Assembly (NCBI RefSeq): GCF_000612845.1
Contig: NZ_CCAT010000087.1
Location: 1-54,038 of the forward strand
Direction of reading: 5' to 3'
Source of the DNA: Clostridium ihumii AP5
GTDB lineage: Bacteria; Bacillota; Clostridia; Clostridiales; Clostridiaceae
Length of the DNA: 54,038 nucleotides
Positions within the stretch are counted from its first letter, which is position 1; each line of letters opens with the position of its first letter. The notes beneath the pieces were generated by a model. It saw only the letters and a list, made by a program, of their open reading frames with translations, was not told the DNA's origin and did no database searches. This document shows positions 17,557-25,777 of the stretch, piece after piece. A program made the position numbers and the translations under genes.

Positions 17557-19827
17557 ATGAGTAAAAAACTAAAACGTATGCCTAGTATTTTACTAACAAT
17601 TATGATGGTTTTTAGTTTTATTTTTACATCAACAGAAGTTTTTGCAGCAAATAATGACCTTTTGTCATTAAAAAAGCTTTATGGTAGAAATAGATTTGAA
17701 ACAGCAGTTGAAGTTAGTAAGGATGGTTGGGGATACAGTAATTATGTAATTATAGCAAATGGTTATGGCTTTGCAGATGCACTTTGTAGTGCACCATTAT
17801 CAAGAATTGTAGATGCACCATTACTTTTAACAGAAACAAATTCCATGCCTACAACAACTAAAAGGGAAATAGAAAGACTTGGAGCTAGAAAAGCATACAT
17901 AGTTGGTGGAAGTGGAGTTGTAAGTTCAGGTATAGAATCACAACTGAAAAGTATGGGATTAACTGTTACAAGACTTGCTGGAAGAGATAGATATGAAACA
18001 TCTGTAGCTGTAGCAAATGAAATAAAAAGAAATACAGCAATAAAAGATGTTGTAATTGCATCTGGAGAAGAGGTTTCTCAAGGTGTGGATGCATTGTCTA
18101 TAGCACCTATAGCAGGAGAAGCTAAAATGCCAATTATATTAAGTAAAAAATCATCTTTGACCACTTCAGCAATAAATTGGATTAAGAGTAATCATATACA
18201 TGTTTCATATGTAATTGGTGGTTCAGGTGTATTATCAGACACAGTATATAAACAAGCATCAAACTCAAAAAGAATATATGGAAGAAATAGATATGAAACT
18301 AATCTTCAGATATTAGAAGAGTTTGCTAATTATATTGATTTTGAAAAAGTATATTTAGCAAAAGGAGAACAAGCAGCGGTTATAGATGCATTAACATCAG
18401 GACCTATTGCTGCAAAGGAAGGGAATCCTTTAGTTTTAATAAATGATGGAGTTGAACCAAGCTTACAAAACTTTTTACAAAAATATGCACCATCTAAGCT
18501 TGTTGCTATAGGTGGACAAGTTGCTAATGATACTGTATTTCAAGTTGGAAGAGTTTTAAATTCTGAAATAGCCACAGGAATAAGTAAAGTTACAATAAAT
18601 GATAAAAGAAGAATAACTGTTGATTTTAATGGAGTACTTAATGGTTATCAAGCTTCTAAAATAGAAAATTATATAATTTGTGGAAGTATGGTTCAATCAG
18701 CAACAATACAACCAAATTATAGAACAGTGGTTTTAAGACTTAAATATGATTTAGATAAGAGCGCTCTTTTAAATTTTGAAGGAGAAGCTAAAAACATATT
18801 AGGTATAAATATGGATGTAGTATTTAACAAGGGAAACACAAATATAGTAGACAATGTTACAGACTTAGATAGACCAAGGGTTACAAGTGTAGAAACATTA
18901 GATACTGTAGATGAGGGTGGAAACAAAATTCTTGTTAGATTCTCAGAAAAAGTATTAGAAGCAGATGTTAGAAGAATTTCAAACTATAAAATAAGAAGAA
19001 CTGATGGAACATATGTAACAATAAAAGATGTTAAGTTTGATGTAGAAAATGAAGATCAAGCTACTTTATATACTGAAAGTTTAGATTATGCTGGAAGATA
19101 TCTTGTTGAGATTTCAGGAATAAGAGACCTTGCAGAAAATACTATGGAACCATTTAGTGAATACTTAGATATATTTGATACTGGATCACTTAAAGTTATA
19201 GAGTATAATGCTAGGGCTGGTACTTATTATAATAGTAAGAAAATAGATATTATCTTTAATAAGAAGCTAGATAAAATAAGTGCTACTCAACAAAGAAATT
19301 ATACATTATTGGATGCACAAGGAAAACCAATAAATGGAGCAGTTGGTTCTATTGATTTTGATGAAGATTCTAGAGATAGAGTAGTTGTTGAAGTTATAAA
19401 CTTAAAATATGATGGAGACTATACTTTAGAGATTGCAGGAATAGCTGATTTATCAGGAAATAACTTAGCGAGAACACCACTAGAACTTAGAAATTTAATT
19501 GTTGAAAAACCAAAAATAACTGAAACTCCATATGTAAGAAGAGATACGGATTTAACAAGAAGACAAGTAATTCTTACATTTAATCAAGAATTAAATAGTG
19601 GAGATGCAGCTGATATTCTTAATTATTCACTTAGCTATGCAGGTGGAGGTATTTTAAATACTAATATAGAAGATGCAAGATATAGTTATGATGGAAGTAA
19701 ATCAACAGTAACATTATATTTAAGCAATGTTAATATTGGAAAACATAGTTTAAATGTAAGTGGAATAAGAAATAAAGGTGGATACCAAATGGATCCAACT
19801 ACTGTAGAATTTGAGATAGTACAATAA
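17557..19827 (+). CDS. Secreted CWB2 protein with four SbsA-type Ig-like domains
   Basis: This 756-aa protein has a signal peptide (1-31, ending VFA) and three well-conserved CWB2 modules (about 37-330; RFETAVEVS, DALCSAPLS, VGGSGVVSSG). Four Ig-like domains follow at about 345-435, 440-540, 545-650 and 652-756. The last three repeat the pattern [IV]xVRFSEKVLE or IIFNKKLDK or LTFNQELNS, then NYxL, then GxYxLEIxGIxDLxxN. The domain type is shared with S-layer protein SbsA. AAGGGAGA precedes the ATG, and a strong terminator follows. It is closely related to 21312-24239, which has two more Ig-like units, so the pair probably arose by duplication plus domain gain or loss. Confidence 0.9.
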   Translation: MSKKLKRMPSILLTIMMVFSFIFTSTEVFAANNDLLSLKKLYGRNRFETAVEVSKDGWGYSNYVIIANGYGFADALCSAPLSRIVDAPLLLTETNSMPTTTKREIERLGARKAYIVGGSGVVSSGIESQLKSMGLTVTRLAGRDRYETSVAVANEIKRNTAIKDVVIASGEEVSQGVDALSIAPIAGEAKMPIILSKKSSLTTSAINWIKSNHIHVSYVIGGSGVLSDTVYKQASNSKRIYGRNRYETNLQILEEFANYIDFEKVYLAKGEQAAVIDALTSGPIAAKEGNPLVLINDGVEPSLQNFLQKYAPSKLVAIGGQVANDTVFQVGRVLNSEIATGISKVTINDKRRITVDFNGVLNGYQASKIENYIICGSMVQSATIQPNYRTVVLRLKYDLDKSALLNFEGEAKNILGINMDVVFNKGNTNIVDNVTDLDRPRVTSVETLDTVDEGGNKILVRFSEKVLEADVRRISNYKIRRTDGTYVTIKDVKFDVENEDQATLYTESLDYAGRYLVEISGIRDLAENTMEPFSEYLDIFDTGSLKVIEYNARAGTYYNSKKIDIIFNKKLDKISATQQRNYTLLDAQGKPINGAVGSIDFDEDSRDRVVVEVINLKYDGDYTLEIAGIADLSGNNLARTPLELRNLIVEKPKITETPYVRRDTDLTRRQVILTFNQELNSGDAADILNYSLSYAGGGILNTNIEDARYSYDGSKSTVTLYLSNVNIGKHSLNVSGIRNKGGYQMDPTTVEFEIVQ

Positions 19828-19832
19828 TATAT

Positions 19833-19875
19833 AAAGGATTATGGATATGTTTTCAATGTATTCATAATCCTTTTT
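19833..19875 (+). terminator. Intrinsic terminator
   Basis: AAAGGATTATG and CATAATCCTTTTT form an 11-bp stem with a T run, just after the stop codon of the 756-aa CWB2 gene. Confidence 0.88.
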
Positions 19876-20132
19876 AATTTAATATGATAATATATTTTTT
19901 ACAATTAAGTTCAAAAGAATTGTGAAATAAACTTTGTAAAAAAAGCAATTAAAAACTCAAATAAAAAAGGAAAATAATAATATTGATAGTACATAATTCG
20001 ACTAACAACTAATAGGAGATATGATATTATAAATGTATAAAATAAATTTACAAATAAACCCAAACTAACACTAAAATAACTTTACTAATACAGAGACGTA
20101 TTGGAAGGAAACTTCACTAAAATTGAATCTCG
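19876..20132. other. Gene-free AT-rich stretch before a hairpin-terminator
   Basis: No reading frame here has support. The segment about 20090-20132 (CAGAGACGTATTGG, then GGAAGGAAACTTCAC) is less AT-rich than its surroundings and leads directly into the hairpin at 20133. It may be the body of a short untranslated RNA. I see nothing else. Confidence 0.3.
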
Positions 20133-20169
20133 AAAATTAATGCCTTATTTAATAGGGCATTAATTTTTT
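20133..20169 (+). terminator. Orphan intrinsic terminator
   Basis: AATTAATGCC and GGGCATTAATT form a stem followed by a T run. No open reading frame ends before it: the nearest gene already terminated 260 bases upstream. This suggests an independent short transcript ends here. Confidence 0.7.
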
Positions 20170-20559
20170 ACTTTAATATATTATGTAAAAACTAAGGTTT
20201 AAGTTTATTAACAAGTGAATTTGAAGCATATAAAATGAAATTTATAAAAAAATTTTTTTCAATATTGAAGAATTTTTGTACTTAATTAAGCAAATATATA
20301 TACATGCATAAAAAATAATTTAGAAAAATATAAGATATAAATAAAAAAATAAAAAATTATTTTACAAAAAAGAACAAAAACAATAATTTTATAGTGTATA
20401 ACAATAAAAGAACTGTGGCAGAAAGCTTAAAGTTAAATTAAAGTTACAATGTTCATACATGAAAAAATATAGAAAACTTTCTAAAAAATTAAAATAAATA
20501 CAAAAAATAAAATTTTAGCTTTATATTTTAAAATATTTAGAAAATTGTATTGAATAAGT

Positions 20560-20700
20560 GTGATAAAAGGATTATAATAATAATGAATTTAAAATGCGGG
20601 TTTATATCAGTTGACCCGAATCGATTTGAAAAAATTAAATTATTTTTAATCCATTCTGTGAAAAGCTTGTTATATGGGAATAACAAGCTTTTCTTATTTT
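20560..20700 (+). ncRNA. Candidate small structured RNA ending in a strong terminator
   Basis: A hairpin CGGGT/ACCCG (about 20597-20619) is followed by an AT-rich linker. Then comes a perfect 13-bp stem (AAAAGCTTGTTAT at 20661-20673, complement at 20680-20692) ending in TTTTCTTATTTT. The 70-codon frame across it lacks a ribosome site and reads through the terminator, so I treat it as non-coding. I do not recognise an RNA family. Confidence 0.4.
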
Positions 20701-20791
20701 GCAAAATATTACACAAAAACTACATTAAATATAATAACCTTAAATTTACATATATTTGGTGATATAATAGAATTGTCTGAAAACGTTTAAT

Positions 20792-21103
20792 CATTTACAG
20801 CACTACAGTTATGGTTTTATTATATTTAGGGTTTAAAATGGGGGATTTTCTTATGATATGTATAAAGTGTAAATGTAAGATGAATAAGGCAAACAGTTAT
20901 TGTGAAAATTGTGGAGCTTTCCTTGGAAAGTTTGATAATACTACAAAAGATTGGATATTTAATAAAGTAAAAAGTTTAAAAAATAAATTTAAACTATTAC
21001 CTATACAAGTTAAGGGTGCTATATTTGCACAGATTTTAGTTATTATTATATTTTTTTTGGTATAATTTACATTGACTAAAAACTTATAAAAGTGCTGTAA
21101 ATG
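20792..21103. repeat. Inverted repeats flanking the zinc-ribbon gene
   Basis: CATTTACAGCACT at 20792-20804 is exactly repeated in inverted orientation at 21091-21103 (AGTGCTGTAAATG). The match extends about five more bases with two mismatches. The inverted pair encloses just the 70-aa gene, as in a small non-autonomous mobile unit, or else acts as paired operators. Confidence 0.65.
20853..21065 (+). CDS. Small zinc-ribbon membrane protein
   Basis: This 70-aa protein starts at the ATG with GGGGGA seven bases upstream; a 14-residue longer frame has no ribosome site. The N-terminus has a four-cysteine zinc-ribbon pattern: CIKCKCKM, then YCENCG. A basic middle (KVKSLKNKFKLL) is followed by one C-terminal transmembrane helix (IFAQILVIIIFFLV) ending at the stop. 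The layout fits a tail-anchored zinc-ribbon protein of unknown role. It is bracketed by 13-bp perfect inverted repeats (20792-20804 and 21091-21103), which is unusual for a gene this small. It stands alone, with no obvious terminator. Confidence 0.75.
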   Translation: MICIKCKCKMNKANSYCENCGAFLGKFDNTTKDWIFNKVKSLKNKFKLLPIQVKGAIFAQILVIIIFFLV

Positions 21104-21306
21104 CTTAGATTTATGTAAATTTTTAAATTAATAATACGATAAAATAAGTGATAATGATACAAAAAAAGAAAATTTAAAATGAAATTTTATATTTTTATGT
21201 ATTATAATGTAGATATTGTAATTAAATTATAAGATAAAACATATTTAAAAATTTAAGCAATATTAAAGACAAAATAAGCATAGTTTATAAAATAAAAGGG
21301 AGGAGT
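21104..21306. other. Upstream region of the 975-aa CWB2 gene
   Basis: AT-rich DNA with no gene, hairpin or repeat that I can support. GGGAGGAG for the next start lies at its right end. Confidence 0.4.
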
Positions 21307-21311
21307 ATGAT

Positions 21312-24239
21312 GTGAAAAAAATAGCAAAAATAGTTTCTTCAGTAATTTTAAGTATTGGTATAATAGCCAATTCTACACCGACATTTGGAGCGGTTGACAT
21401 TGGAACTGAAGTGAAAAAAATATATGGTAAAGACAGATATGAAACATCAGCTAAAGTTAGTCAAGAAGGATGGGACAAGGCTAATACAGCAATAATAGCA
21501 AATGGAGAAGGATTTTCAGATGCACTTTGTAGTACACCACTTTCTAAAGCTGTTGATGGACCAATACTCTTAACAACAACAAGCAAACTTCCAGTGGCAA
21601 CTAAAAATGAATTAAAAAGGTTAAAAGTAAATAATGTTTACATATCAGGTGGAGCTGGAGTAGTAAATAAAAATGTTGAAAATGAAATAAAATCTATGGG
21701 AATTAAGGTTACTAGGCTTGGTGGTAAAGATAGATATGAAACTTCAATTGCAATAGCAAATGAACTAAGTAGATTTGTAAATATAACAGATGTTATGCTT
21801 ATATCTGGTGAAGAAAGTACACAAGGAGCAGATGCTTTATCAGCAGCACCTTTAGCAGCACTAAATAACATGCCTATGCTACTAGCATCCCAAAAGACTA
21901 TAACTCCAAATGTTAAGCAATGGATATTGAATAAAAATCCTGATGCAACTTATGTCATAGCATCAGATAAGACCATAAATGATAAAGTAGTAAATGAGCT
22001 TCCAAGAGTTGAAAGGGTTTATGGGAAAGATAGATATGACACTAACTTAAAAGTACTCCAAAAATTTAATTTCTATCTAGAATATGAAAATTGTTATGTA
22101 GCGCAAGGTACACCACCAGGAACTGTAGATGCACTTACAACAGGACCTCTTGCAGCTAAAAAGTCATCGCCATTAATATTAGTTTCAGATAAAGTAAACT
22201 CGTCTCAATCACAATATTTAAAAGGAATAACTTCCAATGGAGTTATTGGAGTTGGTGGAGCAGTATCAAATGATATATTACTTCAATACTCTAAAATATT
22301 TGATGATAGAATAGCAACTAAAGTTAAAGCATTAACTATTCAAGATAAAAGAAGTATAATATTAGAATTTGATGGAATAGTTAAGGAAACGCCAGCATCA
22401 GATAAAGAAAATTATGAGATTTTAGGAACAACTATTATAGATGCTAAATGTATAGATGGTTATGATAAGGTTCAACTTACTTTTAAAAGTGATTTAACTG
22501 AAAGCAAAATAAGTCATTTAGAAGGTAGAATTAGCAATGTAGTTGGAGAAAATATACAAATAAGTTTTAACAGAAAGAATATACAAGTAACGGATAAGGT
22601 TACAGATAAGGTTAAGCCTAAAGTATCAGCAGTTAGTGTATTAGATATTGTTGATGGAACTGGAGCAAATAGTGTTAAAAAGAAAATTACTGTAAAATTT
22701 AATGAAGCTATAAAGGAAGAAGATGCATTAGATAAAACTAATTTTAGAATAACAGATAAAGAGGGCAATATTTTAACTATATATAGAGCTGAATATAGTA
22801 GTACAAATCCTGAAGAAATTCATTTAATTACACCAAGTGTTAATGATACTTCAAATTATAAGTTAGAAATTAAGGGTATTAGAGATTTATCAAATAATAT
22901 AATGGAGCCATATTCAAAGACTATTAGTTTAAAGGATACTACAAAACCAGTTGTAAAACATTTTGAAATTACTAATACATCTGATGAAAATGTAAAATTT
23001 GTAGATATTACATTTAGTAAAAGAATGGATGAAAAGACAGCTACAACAAAAACAAATTATGTAATAAAAGATTCAACAGGAAAAACAGATGCAAATATGA
23101 TTAGAGAAATACAGTTTGACACATTAAACAAAGATAGTGTTAGAATTGTATTACAAAATGTAATTTTAGATGGAACTTGTACTATGACAATAAAAGGTGT
23201 TAAAGATACCATTGGAAATGTTATGGAACAATATGAAAGTAAATTAGTATTAAATTTAAATAGACCATTGATAATTACACCAGTGCCATATGATAACCCA
23301 GGAAAAATCGGGAAAAATAATTTTATTATAAGAATCGAATTTGATAGACCAATGAATGAAAAAGATGTTAAAAATCTTAAAAACTATTCATTAGTTTCTG
23401 AGAATAATGTTGTCATACAAATGGAAAGTGCAGAATATAACGAAATTACTAAAATTGCAACAGTGACAAGTAAGACATTAACTGAAGAGGGATTATATAC
23501 ACTTCAAGTTAAAGGAATAAAAGATTCTACAGGAGTAGAAATAGAAACAACAAAAATATCACTAGAAACAGGTGTAATATCTAGGCCAAGTATGACTAAA
23601 CCCATACTACAAGATTCAGAAGGAAGAAATAAAACTATAATTATAGAATTTGATGAAAAGATGGATAGTAGTAGTGTACAATTAGTATCTAATTATATGT
23701 TATTTAATAGTAGTGATGAATCAGATTATGTTAAGATAAAGTCTGCAAAATATACAAGTACTAATATGGGCGGATATGTAACACTTGTAACGGATGAAAT
23801 AAATAAAAATGGGGATTATATATTGAACGTTAAAAATCTAAAAAATATTGCGGGTGTAAGTATATTACCAAATGAATCTTTAATTAATATAACGAATATT
23901 AGACCTAGAGTAGAAAAAATTATAGCAAGAAAAGATGAGAAAGATAATTATTCAACTTTAAATATAGTATTCAGTGATTTAATGGACGGTGGAGAAAAAA
24001 CTCCTAGCAATTACTCATTAACTTATCAAAATGAAGAAATTATAAACGTAAATAGTGTAAAATCATTAGGTAGTCAGGTTTTATTAGAATTAGATGAACC
24101 GATAGAAGCAAGTGTTATTTATACATTAAAGGTAACAGGAATTTATTCTGGAAGCTTAGAAATGGAACCATATGAAGTTAAGTTTAGAAGAAAAATAGAG
24201 CCATCTTCAGATAATGATGCACTAATTATAATAAATTAA
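21312..24239 (+). CDS. Secreted CWB2 protein with six SbsA-type Ig-like domains
   Basis: This 975-aa protein begins at GTG 21312, seven bases after GGGAGGAG. The ATG at 21307 reads ATG-ATG-TGA and stops at once, overlapping the GTG, so the GTG is the only usable start here. A signal peptide (1-27, ending TFGA) and three CWB2 modules (about 33-335) come first. About six Ig-like domains follow (340-430, 440-545, 550-650, 655-755, 760-860, 865-965), each with a VKFNEAIKE or ITFSKRMDE or IEFDRPMNE strand, NYxL, and a late LxIKGIxDxxGN. It looks like a lengthened version of 17557-19827. The role is probably structural, wall-bound by CWB2. Confidence 0.9.
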   Translation: MKKIAKIVSSVILSIGIIANSTPTFGAVDIGTEVKKIYGKDRYETSAKVSQEGWDKANTAIIANGEGFSDALCSTPLSKAVDGPILLTTTSKLPVATKNELKRLKVNNVYISGGAGVVNKNVENEIKSMGIKVTRLGGKDRYETSIAIANELSRFVNITDVMLISGEESTQGADALSAAPLAALNNMPMLLASQKTITPNVKQWILNKNPDATYVIASDKTINDKVVNELPRVERVYGKDRYDTNLKVLQKFNFYLEYENCYVAQGTPPGTVDALTTGPLAAKKSSPLILVSDKVNSSQSQYLKGITSNGVIGVGGAVSNDILLQYSKIFDDRIATKVKALTIQDKRSIILEFDGIVKETPASDKENYEILGTTIIDAKCIDGYDKVQLTFKSDLTESKISHLEGRISNVVGENIQISFNRKNIQVTDKVTDKVKPKVSAVSVLDIVDGTGANSVKKKITVKFNEAIKEEDALDKTNFRITDKEGNILTIYRAEYSSTNPEEIHLITPSVNDTSNYKLEIKGIRDLSNNIMEPYSKTISLKDTTKPVVKHFEITNTSDENVKFVDITFSKRMDEKTATTKTNYVIKDSTGKTDANMIREIQFDTLNKDSVRIVLQNVILDGTCTMTIKGVKDTIGNVMEQYESKLVLNLNRPLIITPVPYDNPGKIGKNNFIIRIEFDRPMNEKDVKNLKNYSLVSENNVVIQMESAEYNEITKIATVTSKTLTEEGLYTLQVKGIKDSTGVEIETTKISLETGVISRPSMTKPILQDSEGRNKTIIIEFDEKMDSSSVQLVSNYMLFNSSDESDYVKIKSAKYTSTNMGGYVTLVTDEINKNGDYILNVKNLKNIAGVSILPNESLINITNIRPRVEKIIARKDEKDNYSTLNIVFSDLMDGGEKTPSNYSLTYQNEEIINVNSVKSLGSQVLLELDEPIEASVIYTLKVTGIYSGSLEMEPYEVKFRRKIEPSSDNDALIIIN

Positions 24240-24240
24240 A

Positions 24241-24272
24241 AAAAAGGTAGTTCAAAATGAACTACCTTTTTT
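24241..24272. terminator. Intrinsic terminator, probably bidirectional
   Basis: AAAAAGGTAGTTC and GAACTACCTTTTTT form a 13-bp stem with a 5-base loop. The symmetric A/T tracts let it serve both the CWB2 gene on the left and the minus-strand collagen-like gene that converges from the right. Confidence 0.88.
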
Positions 24273-24403
24273 ATTTGATTAAATTAGAAATAGCTAAAAT
24301 ATTTATTTAATAAATTATATTGTAAAATAAGTTATAATTTACAATATAAAGCTAGTTTCACGTTTAATAGTATCCAAGTTTTTGAATTGACACTTATAAA
24401 TAA

Positions 24404-25327
24404 TTAGCATGAAACTCTAAAAATAGTTATATTAGCAGCATAAGGTATAGTTTGTGAACAATTTGTAGAACAACATCCATTATTGCAACAACCTATTAGT
24501 AATGGACCAGAGCCAAGGTTCTTTAATTGAACTACAGTACATCCATTTGATCTAAATAATGTTGATCCAGATACTGCAGAACCAGGAACACTTGAACAAC
24601 TTGAACCCATAACACAATTATCTACAGATAAACCTACTGCTGTTTGGCAATTACTTAAGTTACTTACATTCCAAGAAGCATAGTATAAACCAGGCTCTTT
24701 TATTCTAATTTGATTAGTTGGAGTGTTAACTTGAGCATTTCTAGTTGAAGTTATAACTCTATTAAATGATATAGGACTATTAGCTGCAACTGTTTGACCA
24801 GTAGTACCTTCAGCAGCACCTAAAGATATTCCATATCCAGCAGGAACTCTTCCAGCTGGTCCTTGTATACCTTGAGGACCTTGAGGACCGCGAGGACCAG
24901 TAGGACCAGTAGCACCACAAGCACCACAGTTACCACATGGACCACATGGACCAGGGCAACCCTTAGGACCTCTTAAACCTCTAGGACCTTGAGGACCTTG
25001 AGGGCCAACAGGACCACGAGGACCTTGAGGTCCAGGAATACCTTGAGGGCCTCTAGGACCTACAAGATTGTCAGGGCAAGCACAACCACCACAATTAGGG
25101 TCTATGTCACCACAGTGACATCCATCATCTTCATAACAATAGTCATTATCACAATCACTTTGATAACAATCGTCAGTATATTCACAGTTATTTGTATTGT
25201 CATCTAAGTTAGAATTATCACAAGAATCATTGTTTTGTTGAGAATTAATAAAATTCATAACAGCTTCTATTTTTTGTCTTGTATTGCAATCTAAGCTACT
25301 TAAATCTATAGGTGATTTAAAACTCAT
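24404..25327 (-). CDS. Collagen-like (BclA-type) putative spore-surface protein
   Basis: This 307-aa protein starts at the ATG at 25327 with AGGAGGAG seven bases upstream. Residues 34-86 are rich in Cys, Asp and Asn. Residues about 90-159 form some 23 uninterrupted Gly-X-Y triplets (many GPQ and GPR), with a cysteine-rich run [16 protein letters not shown] inside. Residues 160-307 form a globular C-terminal domain of the BclA/C1q-like kind (YGISLG, then [10 protein letters not shown]), with several late cysteines. BclA-type proteins trimerise and form hair-like projections on the exosporium. No signal peptide is present, consistent with assembly on a spore in the mother cell rather than Sec export. 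A SigK-like promoter is visible upstream. The cysteines could give disulfide-linked assembly. Confidence 0.88.
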   Translation of the reverse strand: MSFKSPIDLSSLDCNTRQKIEAVMNFINSQQNNDSCDNSNLDDNTNNCEYTDDCYQSDCDNDYCYEDDGCHCGDIDPNCGGCACPDNLVGPRGPQGIPGPQGPRGPVGPQGPQGPRGLRGPKGCPGPCGPCGNCGACGATGPTGPRGPQGPQGIQGPAGRVPAGYGISLGAAEGTTGQTVAANSPISFNRVITSTRNAQVNTPTNQIRIKEPGLYYASWNVSNLSNCQTAVGLSVDNCVMGSSCSSVPGSAVSGSTLFRSNGCTVVQLKNLGSGPLLIGCCNNGCCSTNCSQTIPYAANITIFRVSC

Positions 25328-25385
25328 ACGTAATCTCCTCCTATGGTTTAACATTCTTTAACATTATTTTCTAATGTTTTCTATA

Positions 25386-25413
25386 TATACTATGACTTGA
25401 AAAAACAAATTGT
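25386..25413 (-). promoter_or_regulatory. Possible SigK-type promoter of the collagen-like gene
   Basis: On the minus strand, AC (25412-25413) is followed after 17 bases by CATAGTATA (25386-25394). This matches the late mother-cell sigma-K -10 consensus CATANNNTA with a suitable spacing. It would give a leader of about 50 bases before the ATG at 25327. Confidence 0.4.
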
Positions 25414-25777
25414 TACATATTCTTTTAAAAAGAAAAATTAAATATAAAAATATAAATTTTAAAGCAAAATATAAAAACATTTTGTAAAAACAATAAAAAA
25501 TGATAAAATATATATAACTATATACGATAAATATAGGGAAGTTTTGTATAATTAATATTATTATATGAAAATATAAAATCAAATTTAGATTTAACTTTTA
25601 AAATTTAAATTTAAATTACTATTGAATGAAGATATAAGATGGACCAAGTATAACTATAAATTAAGTTTGTTTAGTTAATACTTATTGAGTTAATTTTACT
25701 AATTAATATAAAAAATATAGAAACTCTAAGTGTTAAAACTTAAATACTTTGTGCATGTTTATAATGAAGGAGATAAT
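25414..25777. other. Gene-free AT-rich region between divergent genes
   Basis: About 360 bases separate the collagen-like gene's promoter area from the next CWB2 gene. It is strongly AT-rich. AAGGAGA at 25767-25773 serves the CWB2 start. I see no hairpin or repeat worth calling. Confidence 0.4.

Noticed and set aside
20090-20170. Cyclic-di-GMP or SAM riboswitch before the CWB2 gene at 21312
   Set aside because: Conserved core motifs of these classes are not found, and the hairpin lies over 1 kb from the gene.
20550-20762. 70-codon frame upstream of the zinc-ribbon gene
   Set aside because: It starts without a ribosome site and runs through a 13-bp hairpin terminator; a non-coding transcript is more likely.
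24989-25207. Plus-strand frame of Arg/Thr/Ile repeats
   Set aside because: It is the antisense of the Gly-X-Y region of the collagen-like gene.
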